Shown: piece by piece, positions 53,333 through 62,345 of the stretch
Layout of the letters: every line of letters starts with the position of its first letter
Numbering within the stretch: the stretch's first letter is position 1
NCBI GenBank assembly: GCA_016787785.1
Contig: JAEUTO010000014.1
Location: 124,001 to 188,000, forward strand
Length of the DNA: 64,000 nt
Origin: Bacteroidia bacterium
Lineage (GTDB): Bacteria; Bacteroidota; Bacteroidia; B-17B0; Aurantibacillaceae
Reading direction: 5' to 3'
The notes under the pieces: model-generated
What the model was told of the DNA's origin: nothing
The model's database searches: none
Seen by the model: only the letters and a program-made list of their open reading frames with translations
Position numbers and translations under genes: made by a program

Positions 53333-56300
53333 TTATCGCATTAGCACCATCTTCCCAAAATCCTTTACAAAATACTTATCGGCGGCATTACCGGCTTTTT
53401 CAATATCGTTTCCGTTGAGTTTGGTTACTATCTTGTATAAGTAAACGCCATTGCCCAATTTGTCGCCATAGTTGTCTTTCCCGTCCCAAGCGTAATCAGT
53501 AATATTTCTACCAATATGCACATTTCCTAATTCAGAGCGTTGTATCTCTCTTACAATTTTACCAGTAATAGTCATTATTTGTATGGTAAATACTTCCGGC
53601 ACCTCGCTACCCGTTAGAGTAAACACAAATTTTGTACTTGAACTAAAAGGGTTAGGGTAGTTCAATACATTAGTAACCGTTGGTTTGTTATTTATCTCAA
53701 ATTGGATCTTATAATCCTGGCTACCGGAGTTGTTGCGACTTCTATCTTTTGCCTGAACGATCAACATATATTTTCCGTCAACAGGAAAAGTAGGGTTATA
53801 CAAGATACTACAACTGTTCTTAGGTAAACTTGCCGGTGTAAATTGCAGGCCTTGCGTAAAATAAATGCGTTGTTGCAAACTTTGGTTGGGCGCCTGAATA
53901 TAAACTGCAAAAGAACCAGTATCGTTTAGGGCCAAAAATTTATTCTCATCTTTTAATGTCACTAAAATTGATGGTTTTGCTGAAACAATATCACCATTTA
54001 AAATGCGGATCCCATCAAAGGTTACATCCAGCAAAGGATTGGTAATGTCTTTAGATACCTTAAATGAGTATCTACCAATATTATTAAATTGTGTTTGCTC
54101 TTTTTGATATTTAGCGTTTGTTAAAGGATTTACGTAGATCCATAATGCGTTGTTACCAACGTATTGAAATGAGTTTATTTTCACTGTATCAATAAAAACC
54201 TGTCCCGGCACAAACGGCTTTGATTTCATTTTTTGTGGTAACGGCGTTTGGTTACGGTTATTATCTTCTATCCAATAGGTAACCACCAAGCTGTCGGTAA
54301 AATTTTTAACACCAATATTTTCTATGGGGAATTTAAAAGTTACTTCATCGCCTTCCTGTAAGGTATCATTTATACTTTGAAAGCCTTTTAATGGATTAAT
54401 AGCACATTCAGGTGCTTCATCATAAATTACCTGCCATTTTTTTAGTTGTGGTGATGTGGTGTTAACATTATCTTTCATAAAGGCCACCAATTTTAAATAA
54501 GGGTGTACAGCAGCATCTGCATAATTATAAAGCGCTAAAATATCGGTGCTATCCTGTACAAAAGTGTGCAGCGTATCTATTTGTCCGTTATTTCTAATAC
54601 CTACTAATTTTAAAACAGTTGTATCGCCTGCCAGCGCATCAAGACTTTTCACCCGCCAGTGCAAGCTGTTCCATTTGTATGATGGGCCAATGATCTCAGA
54701 AGCTATATAACCATTGCTCCACCTTGTTTTAATGCTATCATTTAAAGTTATAATAGACTGTTTATTGGTTCCCTTTACTTCATGTCCTTGCCCTGCAACC
54801 ATGCCTTTTTTACCGAATAAGATATACGGCACTGTGTCAGCCGTTGTGCGAATTGTTACAGCCCCGATACTTTCAAATGCATTATAAAGTGAGTTGTTGT
54901 AGGTAGTTATTTCCGCATAGGTTGGATTTTGAGCACCCATGGTGTAAGCCAAAACGTAATTATTTGCAGGAATAGCATTTAAAAAGTTCTGCATAGTAGT
55001 CTGAAAATTACCAAAGCCGCAGTAATTGGCTGCGCCAAAAGAATACACATGTAATACTTGATTTGGCACGCAAACACAGTTACTATAGGTTCCCGGACCG
55101 GCAGCGGGCCAGTTAACACTCACCACATCGTCAGGTTGGCCGCTAATTGAGTCGAACACAGCAAAATTCCAGCCATCAGGTGCACAGCCCCAACTTGAGA
55201 GTGTAAGGTTATTAAAAAAGAAATTAATGTTGGTTGAAAAAATTGCCGGATAAATTGCATTTCTGCAAGAGATACTTTGTTTATTATTTTCAAAAATAAA
55301 TTTCCGTAAGGCTTTTTTATAGTTTACGAATTTATAATTATCATTTTTAAATTGATGAAAATGCGCCTGAGCCCAACCGCGTTTTGTACCAATAGTTTGA
55401 AAAGAACTTTCACGCCAGAGAAACGGTGTAGTTGGTATTGTACTGTCTCTGCTCACACGCCAAAAATAAACAGTACTATCCGCGAATGGTAAATTCACGT
55501 TCCATTCTAAAACGCCGCCGCTGCTTGTAACCAAAGTTGATTGTATGGGAGTCAAAAATTTATCACAGGTATCCAATTGAAAGCGATAAGTTGCACTTGG
55601 CGCAAAAGGATCGGTTGTAGAGGCTTTTAAGGTAATGGTATTTGTTTTGGGCACTATCGCATATTTGTAAGGATAAACCGGTACAACATCGCCCCCGGGA
55701 ATAAAAATATCAACAGTGCCTAAGGTGTTGTTATTTGTTTCTATACTTTCCGCTATCTCATTAAATTCATCCAGTTTTACTTTAAATTTATTTAAACCAA
55801 TGCCACGGTTAAAATCAATTTGTGTAAAAAACACTAAGCTGTCTTTAAAGAATGGCGCCAGTTTTCTTTTAAAGATAATGTTCGAATCGCCATTAGGGAA
55901 ATAGCGTTCTACCTTAACAAAAATAGAATCACTTACAGCTTTTCCTAAATTCTTCATTTTGATAACCAAACCTAAAGAATCGGTATATTTTTTTATGTTA
56001 AATGCTACATCACTGTTTTTAATTTGATAATCTGGCAGAGCACCAACAGATATTTTTAATGAAGGATCGCCATGAAGGGTCATATCCAAACTTGTAAATT
56101 GAGTTACTTTATCAAATGATAGCGCGTTTTTAATGGCTGCTTCTTTCACAATATCGCCGATACCCTGATTGTAATGTGTTTTTGAAAGCGCCTGGTAAAG
56201 CCAATTATCATATGTGTTTAAAGCATGCACAAAGCCTAAAGACGTTGCCGCTAAAAAACCTATGCTTCCTTTTTGGTTTGAAAAGACAAACTTTTCGCTA

Positions 56301-58351
56301 ACGGAGATCCTTCCCGGAATATGAATATTGCCCGAGTAGCAAGAGTTTGCAATTACAAAAGGATATTTACCGGTATTATTATAAAGCTCGGGATCATCAA
56401 TTGCCTGGTCAAATCCCTGTTCTGAACCATGCCCGAAGAAATTTATAAGTGCAGCACCATTACTTATTATACCCTTTATACTATCACTTATAGCTGTTTG
56501 AATTGGTGCGGTTGTGTTTTTTTTGAAGGTAAACACCTCTGCACCGAAAAGTGTGTCTTTAACTATTTGCTCGTAACTTGCCATGTAAGAAGACAAGAGG
56601 TTGGCGAGCGTAATTTCATCGCCTCCAACAAAATGCAAAACGCGTTTTTTCCAGTCGGCGGGCGCTGTACTTTCGTGTTGCTGTACTTTGGCAAGGTAGA
56701 TATTCACATCTGTATTTGATAAAGCAGCGATCCTGCCAATAGGAATTTCCGGTGCAAATAAATTTGGATTGGTGGGGGTTAAAACAGAGGTTAAAAGGTT
56801 ATCACAGCTTGGAATGCCCATTGTTGGTACCAGATTCAATGATTGAGAACTGGCGCCAAGCGCATCACAACCAACAGCCTTTCCTATCAGAAAAACATAT
56901 TTTGGTACAGTGGTTAAACTATCTTTCAAAAATTTACAAAAGTTCCTTATTGCTAAAGGATGCTTGTTTACACCATAACAAAATTGCTCGTATAAAGCAC
57001 TAACGTCTGCCGAAATCACATTGTATGAGCCTCCCGCAATTGTTTGACGGTAATTTTTATAAGCTGTTGCCCCAGACTGCAAACTGTTATGATAAATAAT
57101 AACAAATGGATTTGCGGATAGTGAATTTTTGAAGTTAGTGAACGTACCGGTTTGATTTACCGGTGTTAATGCTGTAATGGCAATAGTTTGAGACTCCGCT
57201 GCCATGATGCACAATTTACGACCGGTACCGTTTGGTATTACAGCTCTTACCTGAGGTGTAGGTGTAAGTTTTGTGGTGATCTTTTTATTGTTGGTAATGT
57301 CGTATAATAAAACATTTGTTGATGCAGCTAAATTAAAATTAGAGAAATTAAAAAATGTTTTTGCAAAGGAAGCGTGATCATCTAAAAATAATTTATAGAA
57401 CGATTTGTTGCCAAGATCGGGGATCTGTGGATGAAAAAAATTGATATAGTGCAACATGGTATTGTTGCTTATGGATGCAAGTGAAGGCACAGCAACAGAA
57501 GTTAAGGAAATGTTCGTTGTATTATTTGTGTTCTGTGAATTTAATGTAAAGGTTTGTCGTATAGGCAAATAACCTGTAAAAACTGTATCTGCTAATTGCA
57601 CACTATTGTTGTTTTGATCGGTGTAAAACGTTTTTACCTGGTGATCTTTATAAAAGGTGAGATCAACGCTTAGTCCTGAAAAATTTATTGAAACAAAAAC
57701 CGGCAAGCTACTGGCCGTATAAGTATTTAAATTTGTAAAAGCCGTTGTAATGGAACTCCCTTTAACAAAAGACAAACCTTTACCTTCAGCCTGCGTATAC
57801 AAAGGGTCGCTTGCACCTGAATTGTATTCTGCAACTGAATTATAAACTGAATTACCGGCAAATATTTTTTCGGAATAGAAATAATTACCTAAGGGATAAC
57901 TGGCCGCTGTTGTGTCTCCTTCAATAACATAACGCTTGTTATTGGTGAGGTTATTTACAGTAATAAAACCGTAAAGGGTGTCATTAAAAATCGGCGCATA
58001 TTGATTGGGAAGGTAATTAATGCCCCGGTAAAGTAACGAGTCTACATCACCCATATTTGGACTTGCATAGAACTCAACATAATCGCCAATGTTTATTTTA
58101 TTATCAGCTTCGCCATTAATAAAAAGATGTTTTTCTTTTCCTTTAATAAATAATTGAAGGTTCTTTGGATTGAGCGTGCTTAGATTAAAACGTGTAGAAA
58201 GTGTTAGAGAATCAATTCTGTATATACCTTCTTTGGCAATTGGGAATTTAAAATACTGTTGAGAATAATTTATCCACTCATTACCATAATTTTGGGCTTT
58301 AATGGTAAATGCAACAAAACAAAATATGCTTATTGCGAGTAGTTTTCTCAC
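53333..58351 (-). CDS. Type IX secretion C25 sortase, long PorU-like (PorU2-type)
   Basis: 1672 residues. Signal peptide MRKLLAISIFCFVAFTIKAQ; a beta-rich pro-region (about 20-400); a C25 cysteine peptidase core (about 410-770) with catalytic His 641 in FFGHGSEQGF and Cys 671 in IANSCYSGN; repeated beta-sandwich domains; and a FlgD-like Ig end (NYPNPFSSSTKF to FGKMVLMR). C25 sortases at the outer membrane cleave the sorting domain of T9SS cargo and join it to anionic lipopolysaccharide. Standard PorU is about 1100-1300 residues, so this is the longer PorU2-like form. GTG start at 58351 overlaps the TGA of the PorV-like gene (GTGA). Confidence 0.9.
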   Translation of the reverse strand: MRKLLAISIFCFVAFTIKAQNYGNEWINYSQQYFKFPIAKEGIYRIDSLTLSTRFNLSTLNPKNLQLFIKGKEKHLFINGEADNKINIGDYVEFYASPNMGDVDSLLYRGINYLPNQYAPIFNDTLYGFITVNNLTNNKRYVIEGDTTAASYPLGNYFYSEKIFAGNSVYNSVAEYNSGASDPLYTQAEGKGLSFVKGSSITTAFTNLNTYTASSLPVFVSINFSGLSVDLTFYKDHQVKTFYTDQNNNSVQLADTVFTGYLPIRQTFTLNSQNTNNTTNISLTSVAVPSLASISNNTMLHYINFFHPQIPDLGNKSFYKLFLDDHASFAKTFFNFSNFNLAASTNVLLYDITNNKKITTKLTPTPQVRAVIPNGTGRKLCIMAAESQTIAITALTPVNQTGTFTNFKNSLSANPFVIIYHNSLQSGATAYKNYRQTIAGGSYNVISADVSALYEQFCYGVNKHPLAIRNFCKFLKDSLTTVPKYVFLIGKAVGCDALGASSQSLNLVPTMGIPSCDNLLTSVLTPTNPNLFAPEIPIGRIAALSNTDVNIYLAKVQQHESTAPADWKKRVLHFVGGDEITLANLLSSYMASYEQIVKDTLFGAEVFTFKKNTTAPIQTAISDSIKGIISNGAALINFFGHGSEQGFDQAIDDPELYNNTGKYPFVIANSCYSGNIHIPGRISVSEKFVFSNQKGSIGFLAATSLGFVHALNTYDNWLYQALSKTHYNQGIGDIVKEAAIKNALSFDKVTQFTSLDMTLHGDPSLKISVGALPDYQIKNSDVAFNIKKYTDSLGLVIKMKNLGKAVSDSIFVKVERYFPNGDSNIIFKRKLAPFFKDSLVFFTQIDFNRGIGLNKFKVKLDEFNEIAESIETNNNTLGTVDIFIPGGDVVPVYPYKYAIVPKTNTITLKASTTDPFAPSATYRFQLDTCDKFLTPIQSTLVTSSGGVLEWNVNLPFADSTVYFWRVSRDSTIPTTPFLWRESSFQTIGTKRGWAQAHFHQFKNDNYKFVNYKKALRKFIFENNKQSISCRNAIYPAIFSTNINFFFNNLTLSSWGCAPDGWNFAVFDSISGQPDDVVSVNWPAAGPGTYSNCVCVPNQVLHVYSFGAANYCGFGNFQTTMQNFLNAIPANNYVLAYTMGAQNPTYAEITTYNNSLYNAFESIGAVTIRTTADTVPYILFGKKGMVAGQGHEVKGTNKQSIITLNDSIKTRWSNGYIASEIIGPSYKWNSLHWRVKSLDALAGDTTVLKLVGIRNNGQIDTLHTFVQDSTDILALYNYADAAVHPYLKLVAFMKDNVNTTSPQLKKWQVIYDEAPECAINPLKGFQSINDTLQEGDEVTFKFPIENIGVKNFTDSLVVTYWIEDNNRNQTPLPQKMKSKPFVPGQVFIDTVKINSFQYVGNNALWIYVNPLTNAKYQKEQTQFNNIGRYSFKVSKDITNPLLDVTFDGIRILNGDIVSAKPSILVTLKDENKFLALNDTGSFAVYIQAPNQSLQQRIYFTQGLQFTPASLPKNSCSILYNPTFPVDGKYMLIVQAKDRSRNNSGSQDYKIQFEINNKPTVTNVLNYPNPFSSSTKFVFTLTGSEVPEVFTIQIMTITGKIVREIQRSELGNVHIGRNITDYAWDGKDNYGDKLGNGVYLYKIVTKLNGNDIEKAGNAADKYFVKDFGKMVLMR

Positions 58352-59430
58352 TTGTTCATTTTTTTATTGATATCGATTTTTAATGAAAAAATATTTGAAT
58401 ATAAAGCTATAGACCTGTCGCCAATATCGGTAAGTGCGTAATCAAGAGTAAAGATCTTGTACTTAACACCCACACCAAAGTTGGGTTGAAATGTGGTGAT
58501 GTATTTTGTGGCATCATCACTTAATTGTTTTTGAATATTGCCAATGCCGCCTCTTAAATAAACAAAACCTTTGTAACCAACTTCAGTTCCTAAAGCCGGT
58601 TCCATGCTCCAAAGATCTGTTTTTACTACTGTATTTCTTTTTCCGTCAAACGAGTTTATTAAATTTAATTCTCCTAAAACAGAGATCCTGTCTTTCCAGA
58701 ATAAAAAGCTACGCGCTGTTCCTAATATTAATTTTGGAGCAGTTACTTCGATAGAAGACGATGGAATTTCATTACCGGTTTGCTGAAAAGTAGCAATATC
58801 CTTATCACTTAAATTGTAACTCCAGGCATTAAAAGTGCCAGTAACATCCCTTGCCATAGCCGCAAATTTCCAATTCTTGTAATTGTATTTAGCACCGGCA
58901 TCCAGACCAAAACCCCAGGCGCCACCAAATTGGCCAAGTTTACGGCGAATGATCTTAAAATTACCACCTACTTCAACACCCTTTAATTGCGGAATATTGC
59001 GGGCATAACTTAATAATGCAGCAAAATCTACCGCGTTAAAAGTAGTTATGCGGTTATAATCCACATTGCCATTGGCATCCACCAGATCGAGCGTATTTGG
59101 AATATTATCTACACCAAAACGCAAAATAGAAATACCAGCAACACTATTACTATCAATTCTTTTAGAAACTCCTATGTAGTCGTACTTCGCAATGCCGGCA
59201 AAATACTCGGCATGCATTAAACTTACCTCAATATCAGATTTTTGCTTTAATAATCCTGCCGGGTTCCAGTAGCCTGAATTAACGCCCTCCACACTGGTAA
59301 TGTTTGCATTACCCATGCCTAAGGCTCTAGCACCAACACCAATATTTAAGAATTCGTTACTGTATTTACGAAATTGGGCTTTTGCAGCCAGCGAAAACAC
59401 TACTAAGAAGAGAATAAAAGACTTTTGCAT
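58348..59430 (-). CDS. PorV/PorQ-family outer-membrane protein (PorV2-like)
   Basis: 360 residues from ATG 59430 (a TTG lies 6 bases earlier). Signal peptide MQKSFILFLVVFSLAAKA, then KYSNEFLNIGVGARALGMGNA, the signature of PorV/PorQ-family barrels, and a barrel ending FSLKIDINKKMNK. PorV is the T9SS shuttle that carries cargo from the translocon to the PorU sortase. The long sortase gene overlaps it by 4 bases, which supports a dedicated PorV/PorU pair. Confidence 0.88.
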   Translation of the reverse strand: MQKSFILFLVVFSLAAKAQFRKYSNEFLNIGVGARALGMGNANITSVEGVNSGYWNPAGLLKQKSDIEVSLMHAEYFAGIAKYDYIGVSKRIDSNSVAGISILRFGVDNIPNTLDLVDANGNVDYNRITTFNAVDFAALLSYARNIPQLKGVEVGGNFKIIRRKLGQFGGAWGFGLDAGAKYNYKNWKFAAMARDVTGTFNAWSYNLSDKDIATFQQTGNEIPSSSIEVTAPKLILGTARSFLFWKDRISVLGELNLINSFDGKRNTVVKTDLWSMEPALGTEVGYKGFVYLRGGIGNIQKQLSDDATKYITTFQPNFGVGVKYKIFTLDYALTDIGDRSIALYSNIFSLKIDINKKMNK

Positions 59431-59471
59431 ATCCAATTACTAAAATTAAGCTAAAAAAATGAAATTCTACT

Positions 59472-60413
59472 CTATTTTAACGAAATAGTAGCGATTTTAT
59501 TGTTGAATAATGAACAAAAATGAGTGGTGAATTTCGTTGCTCCAAAATGGTTCAAATGATAATGGTCAACGAACAGATTTCGCTCTTTACAAAAGGGTAG
59601 AGACGAGAGATCGTAATAACGAATGTTATTTCTTTTTGCAATGTTTTGGAGTTGCTTAATGATCTGCTCTTTATTTTTCAGGTCAACCTTGCCGCCCGCA
59701 AAAATAGGCGAACTTACAAGGGTTATCTGTGTATTGCGTTGCTTGCAAATAGTAATTATCGAATCCAAATAACTGCGGTCGCTAACATTAAAAAAAGTAT
59801 AGTAAGGGGTAATATGATTAAATAAAAGACTTGGCCGCAACGATTCTTTAAAATAACCTTTGTAATACAAACTATCTATTTGGTTTGGAATGTTTAACCA
59901 ACCGTGAAGACTCGTACTTAAATTCTTAAAACCGGTGTAGGGAAAAGAATAGTAAGGGTTAAAATAAAAATGGGTCATGCGCGGATCAACTTTGCTGAAC
60001 TCTGATCGCAACTCAGGTTCGGATAAATATGGAAAGTAATTATTGAACTCCTTTATTTGATCGCTTTTGTATTTTAAGTAATGATAGTCTACTTCGTAGA
60101 TAAGGTATTTTGGCGCTTTACTTTTTTGTAAATAGATCTTAAGTGCTGCAAAAGCTATCTGTGGATTAGCGCCAGCAAGGCTTAAATTAAAGGAATTTAA
60201 CCCCGTTAAACTATCAAACAGTCTTGTATCGTAATGCATTTCCGCCCGAGAAGAGCCCAGAAACAAAATATTAAAATCGTTCTTCTTTAAAAAGGCAGTG
60301 TTGTATTTATCATAATAACCGGCAGTTTGTTTAAGTAAACCTTTGTAATGCAAGTACCTTAAGCCATAGAGCAGGGCAGTAACCATCAAAAAATATGTAA
60401 TTACCCTTTTCAT
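59472..60413 (-). CDS. SGNH-like acyltransferase partner (AlgJ/DltD-type)
   Basis: 313 residues, N-terminal TM helix (about 5-22) with an extracytoplasmic domain. The nucleophile motif FLGSSRAEMH (about 52-61) and the Asp-His end DHYHLNHFGATKF fit an SGNH hydrolase-like fold. Such proteins pair with MBOAT enzymes to move acyl groups onto exported polysaccharide. ATG at 60413 shares one base with the TGA of the MBOAT gene (TGATG). A TTG at 60416 is less likely. Confidence 0.75.
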   Translation of the reverse strand: MKRVITYFLMVTALLYGLRYLHYKGLLKQTAGYYDKYNTAFLKKNDFNILFLGSSRAEMHYDTRLFDSLTGLNSFNLSLAGANPQIAFAALKIYLQKSKAPKYLIYEVDYHYLKYKSDQIKEFNNYFPYLSEPELRSEFSKVDPRMTHFYFNPYYSFPYTGFKNLSTSLHGWLNIPNQIDSLYYKGYFKESLRPSLLFNHITPYYTFFNVSDRSYLDSIITICKQRNTQITLVSSPIFAGGKVDLKNKEQIIKQLQNIAKRNNIRYYDLSSLPFCKERNLFVDHYHLNHFGATKFTTHFCSLFNNKIATISLK

Positions 60414-61819
60414 CAAAACTGGAAATAAATAAAAGTGTTAGCAGAAAAATTTCCTAAAATAAAAAGGAGTACAACAAAACCTATATACACCATGGGTTTT
60501 AAGAATGTGTATGCGTTTTTGTATTTATTGATGATAGCATACTCTTCATTCAATTCTTTTAAGAATAAAATAGATATTGCTAAAAACAGGATGAAAAAAT
60601 AGAGCCTATCCTGATAATTTAATAATGTGCTTAACGAACAACTCCAATTACTAATTGAAAAAATGTGCTTATAGATGTAGTTTAGATCGGTAACATCATT
60701 CGCCCTAAAAGCAATAAGCGTGATGGTGTGGAAACCCAGTAAATATAACCTTCCCAGAAACGCAGGTACTTTTACATTTGGAAATTTTTTCATGAGCAGG
60801 ATCTCTAAAATGTAAAAAAGTCCGTGCAAAGTTCCCCAAATTACAAACGTAAAATTAGCGCCGTGCCAAAACCCACTGATCACAAATACAAGAAAAATAT
60901 TTAGTAACCAACGCTTATAACTTACCCTACTGCCACCTAAACCTATGTATAAATAATCTCTGAACCAGTTGGTAATGCTAATGTGGTTGCGTTTCCAGAA
61001 CTCGTGTAGCGATCTTGAGAAAAAGGGCCTTCGCCAGTTCAAGGTTAAATTAATATTGAACAATTTGGCTACGCCTGTAGCAATATCGCTATAGCCACTA
61101 AAGTCGCAGTATACTTGTATCACAAATAAAAACCCTGCGAGCAATAATTCTAAACTGCTAAATGCTGTTACATCATTAAAAACAGGGGTAACAATTAAAT
61201 TTAAATTATCGGCAATTACCAGTTTTTTAAAATAGCCCCAAATAACCAGCGTTGCAAAAGAAGACCAGTTTATATTCTTAAAATAAGTAATGATCTTTAA
61301 CTGCGGCATTAGATCGTTGTACCGTACAATTGGTCCGGCTACCATATGAGGAAAAAACGACACGAACAACAAAAAATCAGAAAATTTATCATCAGCCTTG
61401 TATTTTCCTCTGTAAACATCAATGGTGTAGCTTAATGATTGAAATGTATAAAAAGACAGACCGGCAGGAATTATAAACTGATGTAAAATGGAAGAGGGGA
61501 AATGGAAAATGTGATTAGATGAATTGTAAAAGAAAACAAAGTACTTAAAAATAAATAATACACCCAGGTTGCTTGCAAGGCTTAGGACCAAAAACAATTT
61601 CTTTCTTTTTTTACTCTCTGTAGAAGAGATCATTCTTGCCAAAAGATAATCTACGCCTGAAGTGCCAATTAAAAGCAACAAGAACCAGGGATCATAACTA
61701 TAATAGAAATAATAAGAGGCCAGTAACAAAAAGTAATTGCGGTATTTTGGCGGTGTTATCCAGTAAAGAATAAAAACTATGGGTAGAAAAACTGTAAATA
61801 TGAGTGAGTTAAATAACAA
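60413..61819 (-). CDS. MBOAT family O-acyltransferase (AlgI-like)
   Basis: 468 residues with about 11 TM helices. The start MLFNSLIFTVFLPIVFILYWITPP is the family N-terminus and is read from TTG 61819; no ATG is near. The MBOAT hallmarks SLHEFWKRNHISITNWFRDYLYIGLGG and SGFWHGANFTFVIWG (catalytic His) are present. It moves acyl groups across the inner membrane for O-acylation of a glycan or polymer. Starts 1 base after the arfB stop and overlaps the SGNH gene. Confidence 0.9.
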   Translation of the reverse strand: MLFNSLIFTVFLPIVFILYWITPPKYRNYFLLLASYYFYYSYDPWFLLLLIGTSGVDYLLARMISSTESKKRKKLFLVLSLASNLGVLFIFKYFVFFYNSSNHIFHFPSSILHQFIIPAGLSFYTFQSLSYTIDVYRGKYKADDKFSDFLLFVSFFPHMVAGPIVRYNDLMPQLKIITYFKNINWSSFATLVIWGYFKKLVIADNLNLIVTPVFNDVTAFSSLELLLAGFLFVIQVYCDFSGYSDIATGVAKLFNINLTLNWRRPFFSRSLHEFWKRNHISITNWFRDYLYIGLGGSRVSYKRWLLNIFLVFVISGFWHGANFTFVIWGTLHGLFYILEILLMKKFPNVKVPAFLGRLYLLGFHTITLIAFRANDVTDLNYIYKHIFSISNWSCSLSTLLNYQDRLYFFILFLAISILFLKELNEEYAIINKYKNAYTFLKPMVYIGFVVLLFILGNFSANTFIYFQF

Positions 61820-61820
61820 A

Positions 61821-62231
61821 TCAGATTATCTTTTTCCTTAATTGTTTTTGTTCGCTTTTATGTTTTTTACTTTCAATTTTTCTTTTAACAGATCCTTTTG
61901 TTGGTTTTGTGGCCAAACGTTTTTTAACCGGTTTTAATAGTTTATTTAAGAGAATGATCAATTTTTTTGAAGCCACTTCTTTATTGCCTAACTGCGAGCG
62001 GTCTGTATTTCCAAGCACTTTTATAAAGGTTCCGTCAATAAAGTCGGGGTATTTTTTAAAGATCGTCTTTTTTTGTTCGGGCTTTAAAGCAGCGGAAGTT
62101 TGGACATTAAATTCCAGCTCCACCTTTGTCTCAACCTTATTTACGTTCTGTCCACCTTTACCACCCGAGCGCGAAGTCTTAAAGCTGATCTCCTTTGTAA
62201 GTATAGTATTTACCTGTTCTTCAGTTAACAT
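61821..62231 (-). CDS. arfB: ArfB/YaeJ-type peptidyl-tRNA hydrolase (ribosome rescue)
   Basis: 136 residues from ATG 62231 (MLTEEQVNTILTKEISF). The RF-1-like GGQ motif sits in SRSGGKGGQNVNKVETKVEL (Gly-Gly-Gln about 26-28) and the C-terminal tail is Lys-rich (KKRLATKPTKGSVKRK), which inserts into the empty mRNA channel of stalled ribosomes. An in-frame TTG/ATG at 62261 is less likely. First gene of the leftward MBOAT/PorU block. Confidence 0.92.
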   Translation of the reverse strand: MLTEEQVNTILTKEISFKTSRSGGKGGQNVNKVETKVELEFNVQTSAALKPEQKKTIFKKYPDFIDGTFIKVLGNTDRSQLGNKEVASKKLIILLNKLLKPVKKRLATKPTKGSVKRKIESKKHKSEQKQLRKKII

Positions 62232-62345
62232 AGTGGTTTTGATAACAATTTGAAAGTACAAATAATTTTTGAGTGAATAATTTTAATTTTATAAACATGA
62301 TGCGCAGAATAATGTTACTGATTTAAGATATATGATTAAGGACTA

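Noticed and set aside
56429-57003. Rightward ORFs of 96 and 83 codons
   Set aside because: Both are antisense inside the PorU-like gene and lack any domain pattern.
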